Assembly (NCBI RefSeq): GCF_000220395.1
Contig: NW_004086069.1
Coordinates: forward strand, 1-40,960
DNA from: Ichthyophthirius multifiliis
Lineage: Eukaryota > Ciliophora > Oligohymenophorea > Hymenostomatida
DNA length: 40,960 nucleotides
Direction of reading: 5' to 3'
The position numbers and the translations under genes were made by a program. Shown piece after piece: positions 22,696-34,531 of this stretch; the stretch's first letter is position 1, and each line of letters starts with the position of its first letter. The notes under the pieces were generated by a model that was not told the origin of the DNA, ran no database searches, and was given only the letters and a program-made list of their open reading frames with translations.

Positions 22696-24771
22696 TCATG
22701 TTTCTTCTTCTTCTTCTTCCTCTTCTTCTCCAAATAAATTTTCTTTTTATTTAATAATTTAATATTAGCTTAAAATTTCAGTTTTATTTTTTAATTTAGA
22801 AATAAGGAAATCAATTAGTTTTCTTTAAAAGTTTTTACATTCTTTTAATTTTTGAAAATTTTAACTTGACATTGATTATGATTTTTTTTTATTGTTATCT
22901 TAATTATCCACATTAATTTCCTTTAAATCTTTATTTAATTATTATTCGATTTTTTCTATTTATTTTTTCTCTTTTTTACCTTCTTCTTTTAATAAATCCA
23001 GTTTTTTAGTTTATTATTGTATATTTTACATTATTTCATTTATTTGTTTATAATTTCTTTCTTTTGAACTTTAATTAATATGAAAACTTCTTTAAAATCT
23101 TTATTTCTTTTCATTTTATTCATATTCTTATTCTTATTTTTATTATTCCTATTATTGCTCATTTTTCTTTACTCTTTATCTAGAACAATACGAATAACCA
23201 GAAAAGGTCCTTAATTTTTGATTTTCAGTTTCATGAATTGAAAGTAAATTTCTGCTGCATCCTTGTTTTAAACCTAAATAGATTCTCGTTACAGCTGAAA
23301 AAATTAAATCAGAGCTACTCAAATAAGAGTTTGATTATTATTTAGTTATTTTTGTTGACTTATTTGTACTTTATACATGTTGACTTAAATTTTTTTTTTC
23401 ATCTAAAGAAAAAATTTAATTTTATTAGTTTTTTTAATCATAAAAAGCTTTTTTTTTTACTGATTATTTGTTTTTTGGTATACTGTTTTCGATTATTATT
23501 TCTTTTTTTTTATTTTTTAAAAACTAATCTTGTTTAACCCGAATAAATTGTTTTACAGGATATTCTTTTTGTTTTGCTTTATTTAAAATATTATTATTTT
23601 TTAACAAAAAAAAAAAAAAAACCTAATTAATAGTATGCACTTTTCTATTTATCTTCTAATTTTTATTACATATGTTACTAAATTTATTTCTTTTTATGAT
23701 AAACGGATAACCCAGCTTATTTCCCTTTACTATAATTAATTAATTAATCTAATTAAGAATTTTTGAAAATTTTGACAGTATAATTTTTTTCTTCTTAGTC
23801 TTCTTTTTCTATTAGCTAATTTAATCTCCTAAACTCTGTATTTTATTTTTTTTATAATTTTTTTTCTCTTTCTATAGTTTCGATAGATTTATAATATGAA
23901 GAGTCTATTTTTTATTATTTTTTTGTTTTGTTTAAATAATAATAATAATAATAATAAAAAAAAACAAAAAACAAAAAAAACCTTTTTAAATTCCTAAAAT
24001 GTCTTCAACAACAACTCCATTTTTATTTATTTCGGAAGGCTAAATAATTTCCTCGAGTATTATTTCTTCTTTTTATTCTTGTTTAAATTTTTTGCTTTTT
24101 TGATTTTCTATTTCGAACTTTTCTAAGTAATATATTTAAAGTTATTAATATAAATTATTTTAAAATAATGAGTTTTATATATCAAAATTATCTTTTTATT
24201 TTTTTAAATCTTTATTTTTAAGTATATAATCTTTAATTATTTGTTTTATTTTTTTCATTTCTCTTCCAAATTTGTATTATTTAAACAAATTTGGAATATT
24301 AATATTTCCCTTTTTTATTTATTGATTTATAGTAATTTATAGCTTATTATCTATATCTCCTCTGTCTTTTTTATTTTTTAATTTTTTCTATTATAAATTC
24401 TATTCATCATTATTATTATTGTCTGCTAGTTTGCTCTGTATTATAAAATCATCATAATATTCTTGCTATTATATATTTTATATGAATTTCATTTCTAGTT
24501 TTTATAAATTTTATTAATCTTTTTACCAATCTTTATTTTCTTCATCTAAATTTTAATATTTTTATGACATTAAGTTTATTCCTTAAACTGTATTTGGATT
24601 TTAATTTTTCTAAAACACATTTCTTTGTGTATGTGCTGCTTTTTTTCTTATATACATTAGTATATTTGATAATTTAAAATTATCAAAATTTTTAATTGGA
24701 TTATCACTTCTTATTGGCTTTTTTTATACTGTTTTATTTACTAAAAATTAAGCGTAAGATTAACTAGCCAT
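22696..24771 (-). CDS. Gln/Lys-rich coiled-coil protein, unknown
   Basis: 650 aa in three exons (24771-23982, 23904-23623, 23576-22696); phases agree and the frame is open to TGA. The N-terminal 60 residues are least repetitive (ASQSYAQFLVNKTVQKKPIR, FKLSNILMYIRKKAAHTQRN). The body is mostly charged and Gln-rich helix, probably coiled coil (LEKFEIENQKSKKFKQEQKE, KKLDLLKEEGKKEKKQIEKI). A less charged island, LIFSAVTRIYLGLKQGCSRN, lies near residue 430, and the protein ends in a run of nine Glu then Thr. Coiled-coil proteins of this sort are common in ciliate cytoskeletal and ciliary proteomes, but no specific family is recognised. Intron 23905-23981 contains an (ATT)n microsatellite. Confidence 0.8.
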
Positions 24772-25964
24772 TTTTTTATTTTAAATAATTTTTTACTGAG
24801 TTTATTTATATATTGCTTTCTAAGAAAACTATAATAACTATAATAAAAAGGAAATTTTTTAATAAAATAATATTTAGTAAAATTATAATAAATTAATGAC
24901 ATAATTTTAAAAATTTATACTTTAAAAGTAGAATTGATAAGATAAATATTTATAAAAATATATATAATAAAATGAATAAGTATATTTATAATTTAGTAAA
25001 TTATATTATAATATTTATATTAAAGGTATAATAGAGATATTTAGCAAAAATATTTCTTGATTAATTAAAAAATTTAATATATTTTATTTGAATGATTATT
25101 ATTTAATAAAAATATCATTTTTTATTATTTTATTTAATTTAAAAAAAAAAGAAAATATAAAAATATATTCAATTTATTCAATTTATTCATTTTATTAAAT
25201 TAAAATTTAAAAATATTATTTATATATATAATATATTTATCATTTTATATAAAATATTTTAATAATAAATAATATATCTTTAATATTTGCTTAAAGTTTT
25301 AAACTAAAAGAATATTTTTATTTCGACCATTTAATTGATACTAATTTATTTATAAAAAATAAAAATTAAAAGTTAGTTTTTTTTATAAAAAATACTGGAA
25401 ATATTTATTCGGACAAACATGAAAAAAAAACAAAAAATTACAATTTAATTGATAACTAAAAAAATTCAAGTATTTAGAGCTTAATTATAACAAATACCAA
25501 ATAAAAATAATAATATTAACAAAGGAGATTTTTTCTTTGGAATTATATAAACCAATTAACTGATTAAATAGTTAAAGTATATATATATAATGCTATACTA
25601 ATTGTGATTTTATACAAACAAAAAATAAAAAAATTGATGAATGTTCAAATATTTAGATATAAATTAATTAAAATAAACAAAAATACAAATAAAGGTATTC
25701 CAAATCTTTAAAAAATATAAAAATAATTGTAAATACACCTATTTTTAATATAATAATTGTATAAAAAATAAGAATTTTTAAAACAGTATTGTATGGATAT
25801 ATTGTTTAAAAATAAATAAACATATTTGCTTAAAATAAATTTAAACCTTAAAATAAAAATAAACCTTTTTTAAAAATAAAGATTTTCAAAATTTACAATG
25901 TAAAAATAAGTAAAAAAATTAAAAAACCAAACAAAAGATAAATTTAAAAATTAAATTTTTGATT
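24772..25964. other. AT-rich intergenic DNA with a weak duplicated motif
   Basis: Two loosely similar plus-strand stretches (about 25456-25530 and 25640-25705) both read I-Q-V-F-R or V-Q-I-F-R followed by Asn/Lys residues and N-K-G, possibly decayed copies of one short sequence. The first sits in an ORF from about 25420 to 25603. No gene is supported. Confidence 0.35.
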
Positions 25965-27252
25965 TCAAAACTCTCTATATGATCCATATGGAGCTATTAA
26001 TTTAAGAATCATATGCTCTTTAGTGTGAGCTTTACTATCTTAAGTATTGGCAATATGGTTAGTTAACTCTTCATCTCCATTCATATATTTATCATAACAT
26101 TCTTTATTAAATTCGATAAAACCAATTGATTAATATGGTCCAGGTAAACAATTAATACAAATATATCTTGTAAACTTTTCACTACCATCACATTTTCCAC
26201 TGCATGAATAAGGATGTTTTTTAGATGTATAATCAAATCCGGGAGGATGTTATAAATTTTTTCCTAATTTATATACTTCTATATCCTTTTTTTGTTAATT
26301 TAAATAAATATTTCTCATTTTTTTATTTTTTACTTATATTAAACTTTCATTTAAGCTATTAATTATTAATAAATTATAAGGAACTTTATAAGATTCTATG
26401 AATTATTTGGTTTCATCCTTTTCGTCTCCACATTTTAAACAATAATATTCATTTATTTCTGTAAATGGATTTAAATAATAAGGTATTTAAAGACTTTCTT
26501 TACAGAATTCACATTTTTAACCTAATTTGAAAGTAATAGTTTCTATTAGGTCTGGTTTATATTCAAATAGTTTATTGTCTATTCCAAATTGTTCAAAAAT
26601 TTAAGTTAATTTTAACTTTATTTTCTAATCATCGCATTATTTTACTGAATATGAAATTATAGGCTAATTATATATCTTATCTTTTTATTTATTATTATTA
26701 TAATATATAAAAAATATTTAATATTTTACCACTTAATTTCTAATTATCAGTAAGTTTCATATAATTATTTATTTTTATTTCTAAAGTATATTTATAAGGA
26801 ATATCAATTTAAATTTCATATTATTATAGATTTAAATTCTTACAAAGTTTATTTTTTATAAATTAGTATTCTTATTTTTATAAATATTTCGAAGATAAAT
26901 CATCAGTTTTTTTATCCGGCCAAGATTAAGAATAAATAGGCATTAATGGTTAATAATCTTTTCCTGCATAATAAACTTCTAGAACATAATCAGTTTACCT
27001 TTTTAATACTTTTTAAATAGTATCATTATCTGGAACTTCTAATTTTAAATTTTTAATTTTTTTTACTTCCCAACAAATTTTAATAGTTTTTCATTATGAT
27101 TATAAACTAAACTTTAATAAGTTTCATAAACAATAAAAAATTATACATTTAGTTCACTATAAATTTTCTATATTTTAACCATATGATCAAGCATAACTTA
27201 TGTTGTATCTATAATCTATATATTAACAAAAATATTATTTTAAAAAAATAAT

Positions 27253-27292
<40 letters not shown>

Positions 27293-28616
27293 TAACATTT
27301 GTGTCAAAAATAATCTATTGGTTTTTAATCTAGTTTTATAGCTCTTCTTTAATTATGTTAAATATTTTTAGTTACTTTTTATTAAACTATGAAATTATAA
27401 CAGGTTTTAAATAAGTACATTTAAGCGTTTCTTTTTTAAGTGTAAATTACATAAAACAACTTATAGATAATTTTTTAAAAAGCGCAATTTCTTCTCTATT
27501 TTAATCTACCAATTATTACATATATTAAATAAGAGTGCATTAATTGGATAACTCTAATGTATATTCATTTTTATCTTATTCTTATTATGTTTGTATTTAT
27601 GAAATTAGTTAATTTATTTATTATTATAATTCTGATACATTTATAGTATTTTTTTTATTTTCAATAATTCCTTAAGAATCTACAATCATAAACATAAGTT
27701 ATTAATTTTCTGATACAAATTTTTGTAAAATATCTATACTGTCCTTTTATTCTTGTGACTCTTTAAAAAGAAAATGCTCAAATTAAAACAATTAATGGTT
27801 TTCTATTTATTTTATTATTTAAAGCCTTAATTTTTACACTGTGTGCATCCAAATAAATCTCACCTTTTTTTAAAAAAAATAAAATAAAATAATATGGAAA
27901 AAAATAAAATTATTAAAGTAATAACTAATAAATATAATTATTATTAAAACAAATATAAAAAAAATATTATTATACTTTATTTCTCCATTTATTTTAATTT
28001 TATCTTATAATTTCTTAAATTTATTTAATTTAGGCTAATTAATTGTCTTCGTAATATGATTTAGTAAAATAAATGAAATAGACCTATTATTTTATATATT
28101 ACAGAATAATTTATTTATTAATTTTATAAATACTTAGTTTTCCTAATGTTTTATTGTAGTAGATTAGTTAGTTGATAAATTATAAATATCTTTTATCTCA
28201 GGAAAATAACACCCTTCACTATAATTATTACTAATTGTAAATTTATCAATTAATTCTTAAATTTATTTTATATCTTCCTTAAGCTTTTCGTTAGTTTTTT
28301 GTTATATCAAAGGTATTGTTTAATCATCTATAATTTAGTTTGAAAAAGCATAAAACTTACGAGTGTTTTATATTTCTTCATTTTTATTACAAACATATTT
28401 TAAAGTAAATATTAATTGTGAATCACTTATTTCCTTTTCTTTTAATGTATCTTTGATTATATTTGAAACATCACTAGTTATTTATTCTATTTCTTTTAGT
28501 TATTTGTCAATGTATTGCTTGTTTTTATCATAAGTTTCTTATTCCTTGTTATATGCTTAATAGAAATATTAATCATTTTAAAAATCTAAATCTTAAAAAT
28601 AATCAAGTTCAATCAT
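25965..28616 (-). CDS. Large protein with ZZ-like zinc-binding modules; frame interrupted
   Basis: Starts at ATG 28616 (MIELDYFQDLDF) with a helical Gln-rich region and stops at TGA 25965-25967. Middle stretches include GEIYLDAHSVKIKALNNKIN and FVSENQQLMFMIVDSQGI. After an intron at about 27216-27289 comes IIDTTQVMLDHMVKIQKIYS, then KNLKLEVPDNDTIQKVL and VYYAGKDYQPLMPIYSQSW. The C-terminal 200 residues are cleanest: a zinc-ribbon-like pair (C-E-F-C, C-L-K-C-G-D) and a ZZ-like unit (HPYSCSGKCDG, RYICINCLPGPY, later H-T-K-E-H). One intron is at about 26682-26728. Two places do not join cleanly: the exon boundary and following stretch at 27720-27980, and a -1 step somewhere in 27030-27100 near short A runs. 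Sequence error, mis-splicing or decay could explain these. Function unknown; ZZ fingers usually bind protein partners. Confidence 0.65.
27253..27290. repeat. (TA)n microsatellite in intron
   Basis: About 18 TA units next to the donor of an intron in the ZZ-like protein gene. Confidence 0.9.
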
Positions 28617-28909
28617 TACTTTTTTATAATATTACTTTATTATATTTAAAAAATAAATAAAGTGTTTTAAAAAAAAGTTACTTTTTAATATTAAAATATA
28701 AGAAAAAATATTTTAAATATGCCTTTTTTTTAGGCATTTAAGATATATTAAATATTTTCGAAAATAAAATAAGTGTAATTTTTTTTTTTTTTTTCGAATA
28801 ATTTAAAAAAACTAAATATAATAAATAAATAATTTATTTGTATATGAAAAAATTTAATAGTTAATTTCGAAATATTTTTTTATTTTATTTTTATTTTTTT
28901 AATTAATTA

Positions 28910-29185
28910 TCACTTTATATCATTTAACTATTTAGCAACTTTAAAAGTTATGTAAATTTTTTAATTACAATCAAATAAACATAATTTTTCTTTTTATGTG
29001 AATTATTAATCATTTAATTTTAAGCATTTTCTAAAGCAATAATTATCTAAATTAGACTGTACTTCTTTTAAAGTTAATAAATCATTTAATTAATTATATA
29101 AAATCTTTGGGTCTTCTTTTACAAAAGTTCTATATTAAGTAACATCGGTTTTTGACTCACCACTTTTAGAAAACGGGTTAAACAT
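28910..29185 (-). CDS. Small Tim chaperone (Tim8/9/10/13 family)
   Basis: Intronless, 91 aa, ATG to TGA. The twin CX3C signature is plain: C50-F-R-K-C54 and C69-L-F-D-C73 separated by 14 residues, within helices LTLKEVQSNLDNY and KIYITFKVAKQLND. In other eukaryotes these proteins form hexamers in the mitochondrial intermembrane space that carry hydrophobic precursors to the TIM22 or SAM machinery; the cysteines form two disulfides and are oxidised by Mia40. Which of the four paralogues this is cannot be told by eye. It lies 293 bp upstream of the start of the ZZ-like gene, same strand, as a separate gene. Confidence 0.9.
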
Positions 29186-30559
29186 TATAAAAATATAATA
29201 TTTTATTTTTATAAAAATTAAAAAGATTTATATAATAAAAAAAAATTAAAAATTATATTAATTATATTTCTTAAAAAATTATTTTAATCAAAAAAATGTA
29301 AAATAATAAAATAATATAAATATAATATTTATATAAACTTTTTAATATATATAATTCTTATAAAACAAATCATATAATCATAAAATTTATATATTAAATT
29401 ATTATAAAATCAATAATAATATAAATAATATTATTAATTTTTATTTAAAATATAGTTTTTTATTAAATATAAATTTATAATATTATATAGTTTTATATAT
29501 TTATTTATAGAAAATATTTAAATATTCTATATCAAGATATGTATTTAAGTATAATATGATGTTCAGACTTAAATTTACAATCTTAATTATTGCTATTTAT
29601 TCTATTTCTCTATTTATAAAATCTATCATAGTATTCTTTAATAAATTAAATAAAAATAATTGATTAATAACGTCTAAATAAACAATATTTCATTTCCGAA
29701 ATAATTTAAAAAATATAAATAAGAAGAATATAGTAATTTCGCTAATATATATTAATATTTATTTATTGGGATTTAAAATTAAAAATTAATAAATATTCAT
29801 CCTATTGTTTCTAATTTTTTATATAGTAAAGCTATTCTTAGTTTCAAGTGAAATTAAATATTATTTATTTATTAGTCCATAATTTTAATTTTAATTTGGT
29901 TTTTGGTTTTATGTTTTTTATGATAATAATATATGAAAAATATTTTTTATTAAATAATAGATAAAAAAATAGTAAAATATACGAAATAATTTTAAATAAT
30001 AAACAAAAATTTTATAAAAATATTTATAATAAATATATTTAAATATATTTAGAAAATAAAATAATTTTATTAATTCGAAATAAATTTATTCTATAATTTT
30101 CAAAAACTATTTTTTATTTAAATATTTTTTTGTATATTTTATAATTTTCGGTATATTAATGATACTTTTATAACAAATATTTTTTTTATGTCACAAATGA
30201 ATATTTTAATTATTTTAAATATTAATTCTCACTTTATTTTAATGAAAAAATAATTAGTTAATATTTTATTTTTTGCATATTTTATTTTATTATTAAAAGT
30301 CTAAAAACAAAAATTTTCAATATGATTTTTTTATCTTTCTTCTTTATTTTTGTTGTTTTAGATTGCGTTTAATAATAAAATAAAGAAAAAATAATAATAG
30401 ACTATGTTAAAAAGTAATATAAAATATTTTTTAAAAAATAAATATTTTTATATAATATTTTTTACTAAAAATATTGGTATTTTTTTATATTATATATTAT
30501 TTTTCAATTAAAAATTTAGCAAAAAAATATTAGTTAATTTTTTTAAAAAAAAATTGAAA
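29186..30559. other. AT-rich intergenic DNA
   Basis: Contains a 35-codon plus-strand ORF at 29556-29663 starting MMFRLKFTILIIAIYSISLF (one hydrophobic segment, then TGA). It could be a signal-peptide exon or a membrane microprotein, but there is no other support. A short T-C-x-A-T-C-T-A-T-T-G-T-T-T-C-T-A-A motif near 29797 resembles the start of the direct repeats around the leishmanolysin gene. Confidence 0.4.
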
Positions 30560-31144
30560 ATGCTAATCATTTAATGCTCATTTTGTAAATAACTATTGTT
30601 AGAAATAGAATAAAAATAATTTTAATTTATAAAAATAAAGCAAACAACCTTCACTAAAATTTATAAATGTTATATGAATAATTTTTTAATCAATTTTCAA
30701 AACATTAAAATATGCGAAAGTCTTTCTGTTTATAATCAAATATAATGCAATTATTGTTTTTAAGAAATTGGAAGAATATATATTTCTACTGTATTGGAAT
30801 TAGATGACTTATTAACAGAAATAGCTTTAACAAAATGTTAATTATATGATTTGAAAAACAATATTTATTTAAATGAAGAAAATACTAAATGTCAAAAATA
30901 ATCAAATTTAAAACTTAAAAAAAGAAAAGAAATTAAATCATAAAATATTTGTAATATAGAAAATAAAAATATTGAATAAATTAACTATCAATTAGCTTAG
31001 AAAAATATTGAAAAAGCAAATGAATATTTAAAAAAAGTTAATAAAATTGTAACTTTTGTTTAAAATAGAAATAAATAATAAGAGCAAACTATATTTAAAA
31101 ATTTTTTATAAATACAATCATTAAAATAAATTCATAATTATTGA
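30560..31144 (+). CDS. Mis18-like zinc-binding protein
   Basis: Intronless, 194 aa, ATG at 30560 to TGA. Two CxxC pairs are in Mis18/Yippee order: C6-S-F-C9 preceded by hydrophobic residues, and C63-N-Y-C66 followed by FQEIGRIYISTVLELDDLLT. The latter matches the Mis18 pattern (C-S-S-C-x-x-x-L-G-K-V-Y-R-S-T ... L-D-Y-L-R). The C-terminal 90 residues are a Lys/Gln helix (AQKNIEKANEYLKKVNKIV), and Mis18 proteins also end in a helix used for oligomerisation. In animals and fission yeast Mis18 primes centromeres for CENP-A deposition. A second Met at residue 39 would omit the first zinc pair, so the upstream ATG is preferred. Similarity is short and a diverged Yippee-type protein is the main alternative. 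Confidence 0.55.
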
Positions 31145-32712
31145 AAAATTAAAATTAATAAATCATTCATTAATTTTTTTTATTAAAAATTATAACTATT
31201 TTTTATAAATATATCAATACTTTTTTATTATTGAATAAATTTGATTTTTAATTTTTTTTAATTATAAATTTCTTTAAATTCATATAATTATTTTATTAGT
31301 TCTTTTATACATTTTTTAATAAAGTATAAAAAATAAAAAAATTAAATTAAAAAATCATATTTATAATCTTTTATTATTATTAATTATATTTTAAATGAAA
31401 ATTATAAAAAAATAGTATTAAATAAACAAAAAATAAATGAATATATATATTAATCAATTAGGGTTAAAAATAAATAGTAAAAATCTAAAAAAAAAAAAAA
31501 TTAAGGTAAATAAACAAAAAATGAATCAAAGGATAATGGCATAAGATTAAAAAATATGTCAAGAAAAAATTTAAGCTTCTCTAGTATTATAAACCAAAAG
31601 TATCTATTAAAATTTTTTCAATAAAATGAAAAATTATGTTTAAAATTTAAAAAATATATTTATAAATATTTTTAAAATTATTTTTATTTAGAAGTCAATT
31701 ATATAAAGTTTAACCTCACTTTATAAAAAAATAAAATAAAGTGTTTTATTTATTATTTTAGATTAATAAATATATTTTATATCTTATATTAAAATCTTAA
31801 TTTTAATAATTTTTATATTTAAATAATTATATATAAAAAATAATTAATTTATATTAAAAAATAAAAAAGTACAAATTTATTATTTAAATATTAAAACTAA
31901 ATTTAAATTTAAAAAGATAAAAATAATAATAAATAAAAATAATATATTTTTTATTTTATTTTATTATATTTTTTTTTTATTTTTATTTTATTTATTATTT
32001 ACAACTTTATAAATGCTTTTCTATATTTATTTTTACAAAATTAGAAAAAAAAAAACTAATTATTAATAAAATTACAATAATCTTCAAATATATATATACT
32101 TTATATATCATACATAAAAAAATATTTTTTATTTAAATCTATATTTTAATTATATATTTTTTTTAAACTTTTTTTTAGCAATAATTAGAATTATTTTCAT
32201 CACATTTAAATGTAAACTATTTATTATACCTATCCTTTAAATAATATTACCTTTTTAAAATAATTACAAAATATTAATATTTAATATTTATATAATTAAA
32301 AAATAATAATAGAAGCAATTTTAGAATATATTATCATTTAAACTTTTATATTTTTTTAATATTTTTATTTTAATTATTTAACATTCTATATTTTATATTT
32401 ATCGAAAAACCCAACAAATGTAAATTTATTTCACATACATATACATAGCTTATTTCAAATTTCTATTTTTTCAGTAATAATATTTTAGAATAATTTCAAA
32501 GTTAAATAATGGGAAATTATAATTTAAAAGTCTTTTATAGACTAATTTTATTTTATAATTTTAAATTAAAAGATTAAGAAGTTAGGTTGATTATGTTTTT
32601 TTTCATTTCTTTAAAAAAAAAAAAAATCTTCTTTTTTATTTAAAAAAAACAGTTTCTAATTAATTTATATTTAATAATATATTAGACTTTTTTTAAGAAT
32701 TTTTTGAATAAA
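31145..32712. other. AT-rich DNA with one weak ORF
   Basis: A plus-strand frame from ATG 31437 (MNIYINQLGLKINSKNLKKK, later VLQTKSIYQNFFNKMKNYVQ) stays open for a long way, but TGA is so rare in this composition that this is not good evidence. Otherwise A/T homopolymers and TA runs. Confidence 0.35.
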
Positions 32713-33260
32713 ATGTCTGTATTTTCAAATTCTTTATTTATGAAATTTAGTAGGTTTTTCTTTATTCATAATATTTATTTCTGATTTAATTTATATTTTA
32801 TAGTTTATATATGATTCTAATAAATATGGCTTACATCTTACATTTTATGCATAAGGTTCTGTATTAGTTGTCAGTATATAAATGGGACTTGCTTATATGG
32901 AGGATAAGTATTTTTAAAGTCTAAAACTTAGTTTAAATAAGGGCTGATATCTACAGGAAATATGCCTTGTAAATTTGCTTAACCAGACATTAATGGATAA
33001 TTTAAATTTGTAGAAAGGACAAATACTTAGTAATAGTTAAAGGATTTGGATAGAAATTCGGGATATTAGTCATTTAAATAGCAGTCTATATTATACTAAT
33101 GACGCAACTAACCAGTTGCTTTTAGTTCTCCTTTTTTTCATTATTATTCACCAGAATGATATATGTCTATAAAGTTAAGTTATGAATCTTAAAGTAGAGA
33201 TATAAGATTATTTAATTAGTTAAAATAATATTATTATTATTAAATGGAATTGATTATAAC
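32713..33260 (+). pseudogene. Probable decayed coding remnant, family unknown
   Basis: This 0.5-kb island is visibly GC-richer than its flanks and has protein-like stretches in more than one plus-strand frame (for example KYGLHLTFYAQGSVLVVSIQ and GNMPCKFAQPDINGQFKFVE), with an ATG and a plausible intron at its left end (about 32752-32803). No single frame carries all of them, so it looks broken. A minus-strand reading is also open over part of it. I recognise no family and cannot say whether it was a host gene or something else. Confidence 0.35.
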
Positions 33261-33495
33261 ATTTTTTTTTTTAGAAAACTATTCATATTATAATTATATT
33301 AAAAATTATTAATATATTTTATTTTATATTTTTAATATTAAGTATTCTTTTTAGTTCTGTATTTATGTTTTTTTTTTACTATATTGAGTAGTAAAATTAT
33401 TTATGATTTTATTATCTATTTAAGCTAAAATAAAATAATTTAATTTGAAAATAATATTAATAAAATTATTTTTATTTAGTTTATTTGTTGTAAAA
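33261..33495. other. AT-rich spacer
   Basis: Poly-T and A/T mixture upstream of the next gene; nothing recognised. Confidence 0.5.
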
Positions 33496-34323
33496 ATGAA
33501 AGAAACTAATAATGATTATAAAGAATTTGTATTTAATTGCATGTATTAATCTGAAAATTAATTTAAATAAAATTTAATTTTTTAAAATAATCATGACCAG
33601 TTTAAAAGTAATAAAAAATAATATTTTTAAAAACACGAATTAAGTTATTAATTAAAAAGTTGTTAACTTAAAGTCAAAAATAAAACTTAATAAACTAATA
33701 TTAATTAATTAAATCAAAACGATCTTTTAATATTACTTAAAAATATATAATTATAATATTTTAACAAATATTCAATCTTTGAATGGTTATAAAAAATAAA
33801 AATATAATAACCGCAAGTTTAATAATTCTTATTATAATAAAAATAAGAAAGATCTGATTAATATTACTTGATATTTTAGGAAATAGAGAAAATCAAATAA
33901 ATTAATTAAAAAAGAAGAATACAATATTTAGATAAAAAAGAAAAAGAATTAAAAAAGAAGTATGAAAATTAAGAATATAATATTTATAATTTTTAATTAT
34001 AGTAAATTTAGTAAAATAATTAAGCACATATAATTCTATAAATAAATGAAAGTTATATATAATAAGACTTTTTAAATTAGACTTTTAAAAAAGAAATAAT
34101 AAAAATATTATGTAAGAATAATGCAAGTTAGAAAAAATTAATAATATTTTAGTTTATTTTAGAATAACTTTCATATTTTAAAATTATTTAGTTTAGAGAA
34201 AAAATTTTCTAATTATAAATTGCAATAAAAAATCTTTTATTTTATTTAGGAATAAACTCTATTTTTGTTTACGGAGATTTTAATTTTATATCGAATTTAA
34301 ATAAATAAATTAATTAAAACTGA
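33496..34323 (+). CDS. Gln/Lys-rich protein, 275 aa, unknown
   Basis: Intronless, ATG to TGA. Seven or more internal T-G-A trinucleotides all lie out of frame (as TCT GAA, CAT GAC, TTT GAA, TCT GAT, TTG ATA, TAT GAA, AAT GAA), which strongly favours this frame. It begins MKETNNDYKEFVFNCMYQSE. The middle has EWLQKIKIQQPQVQQFLLQQ and a basic coiled coil (EKIKQINQKRRIQYLDKKEK). The C-terminus is more hydrophobic (YFKIIQFREKIFQLQIAIKN, FYLGINSIFVYGDF). No family recognised. The basic-then-helical stretch faintly recalls leucine-zipper proteins but lacks the heptad leucines. Confidence 0.7.
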
Positions 34324-34531
34324 GGTTTAGTTAATATAAAATAATGTAATAAACTTTTAAAAATATAAAAATATTTAGTATTTCATTTTATATTATTATT
34401 TCAAATAAATTAATAAAAAAATAATAATTAAGTATTAATAATAAATAATAAAAATTATATATATATATATATATATAATTATAAGTATTTAAGTCAATTT
34501 TAATTTATTATAATGATAAAAATAAAAAAAA

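Noticed and set aside
23352-23537. 61-aa plus-strand ORF
   Set aside because: Antisense of the coiled-coil protein exon; that exon's own frame is continuous when the A run at about 23391-23400 is counted correctly, so a suspected extra intron there was also dropped.
27500-28616. von Willebrand A domain in the ZZ-like gene
   Set aside because: I-V-D-S-Q-G and I-I-D-T-T-Q suggest it, but the D-x-S-x-S metal site and strand order cannot be shown.
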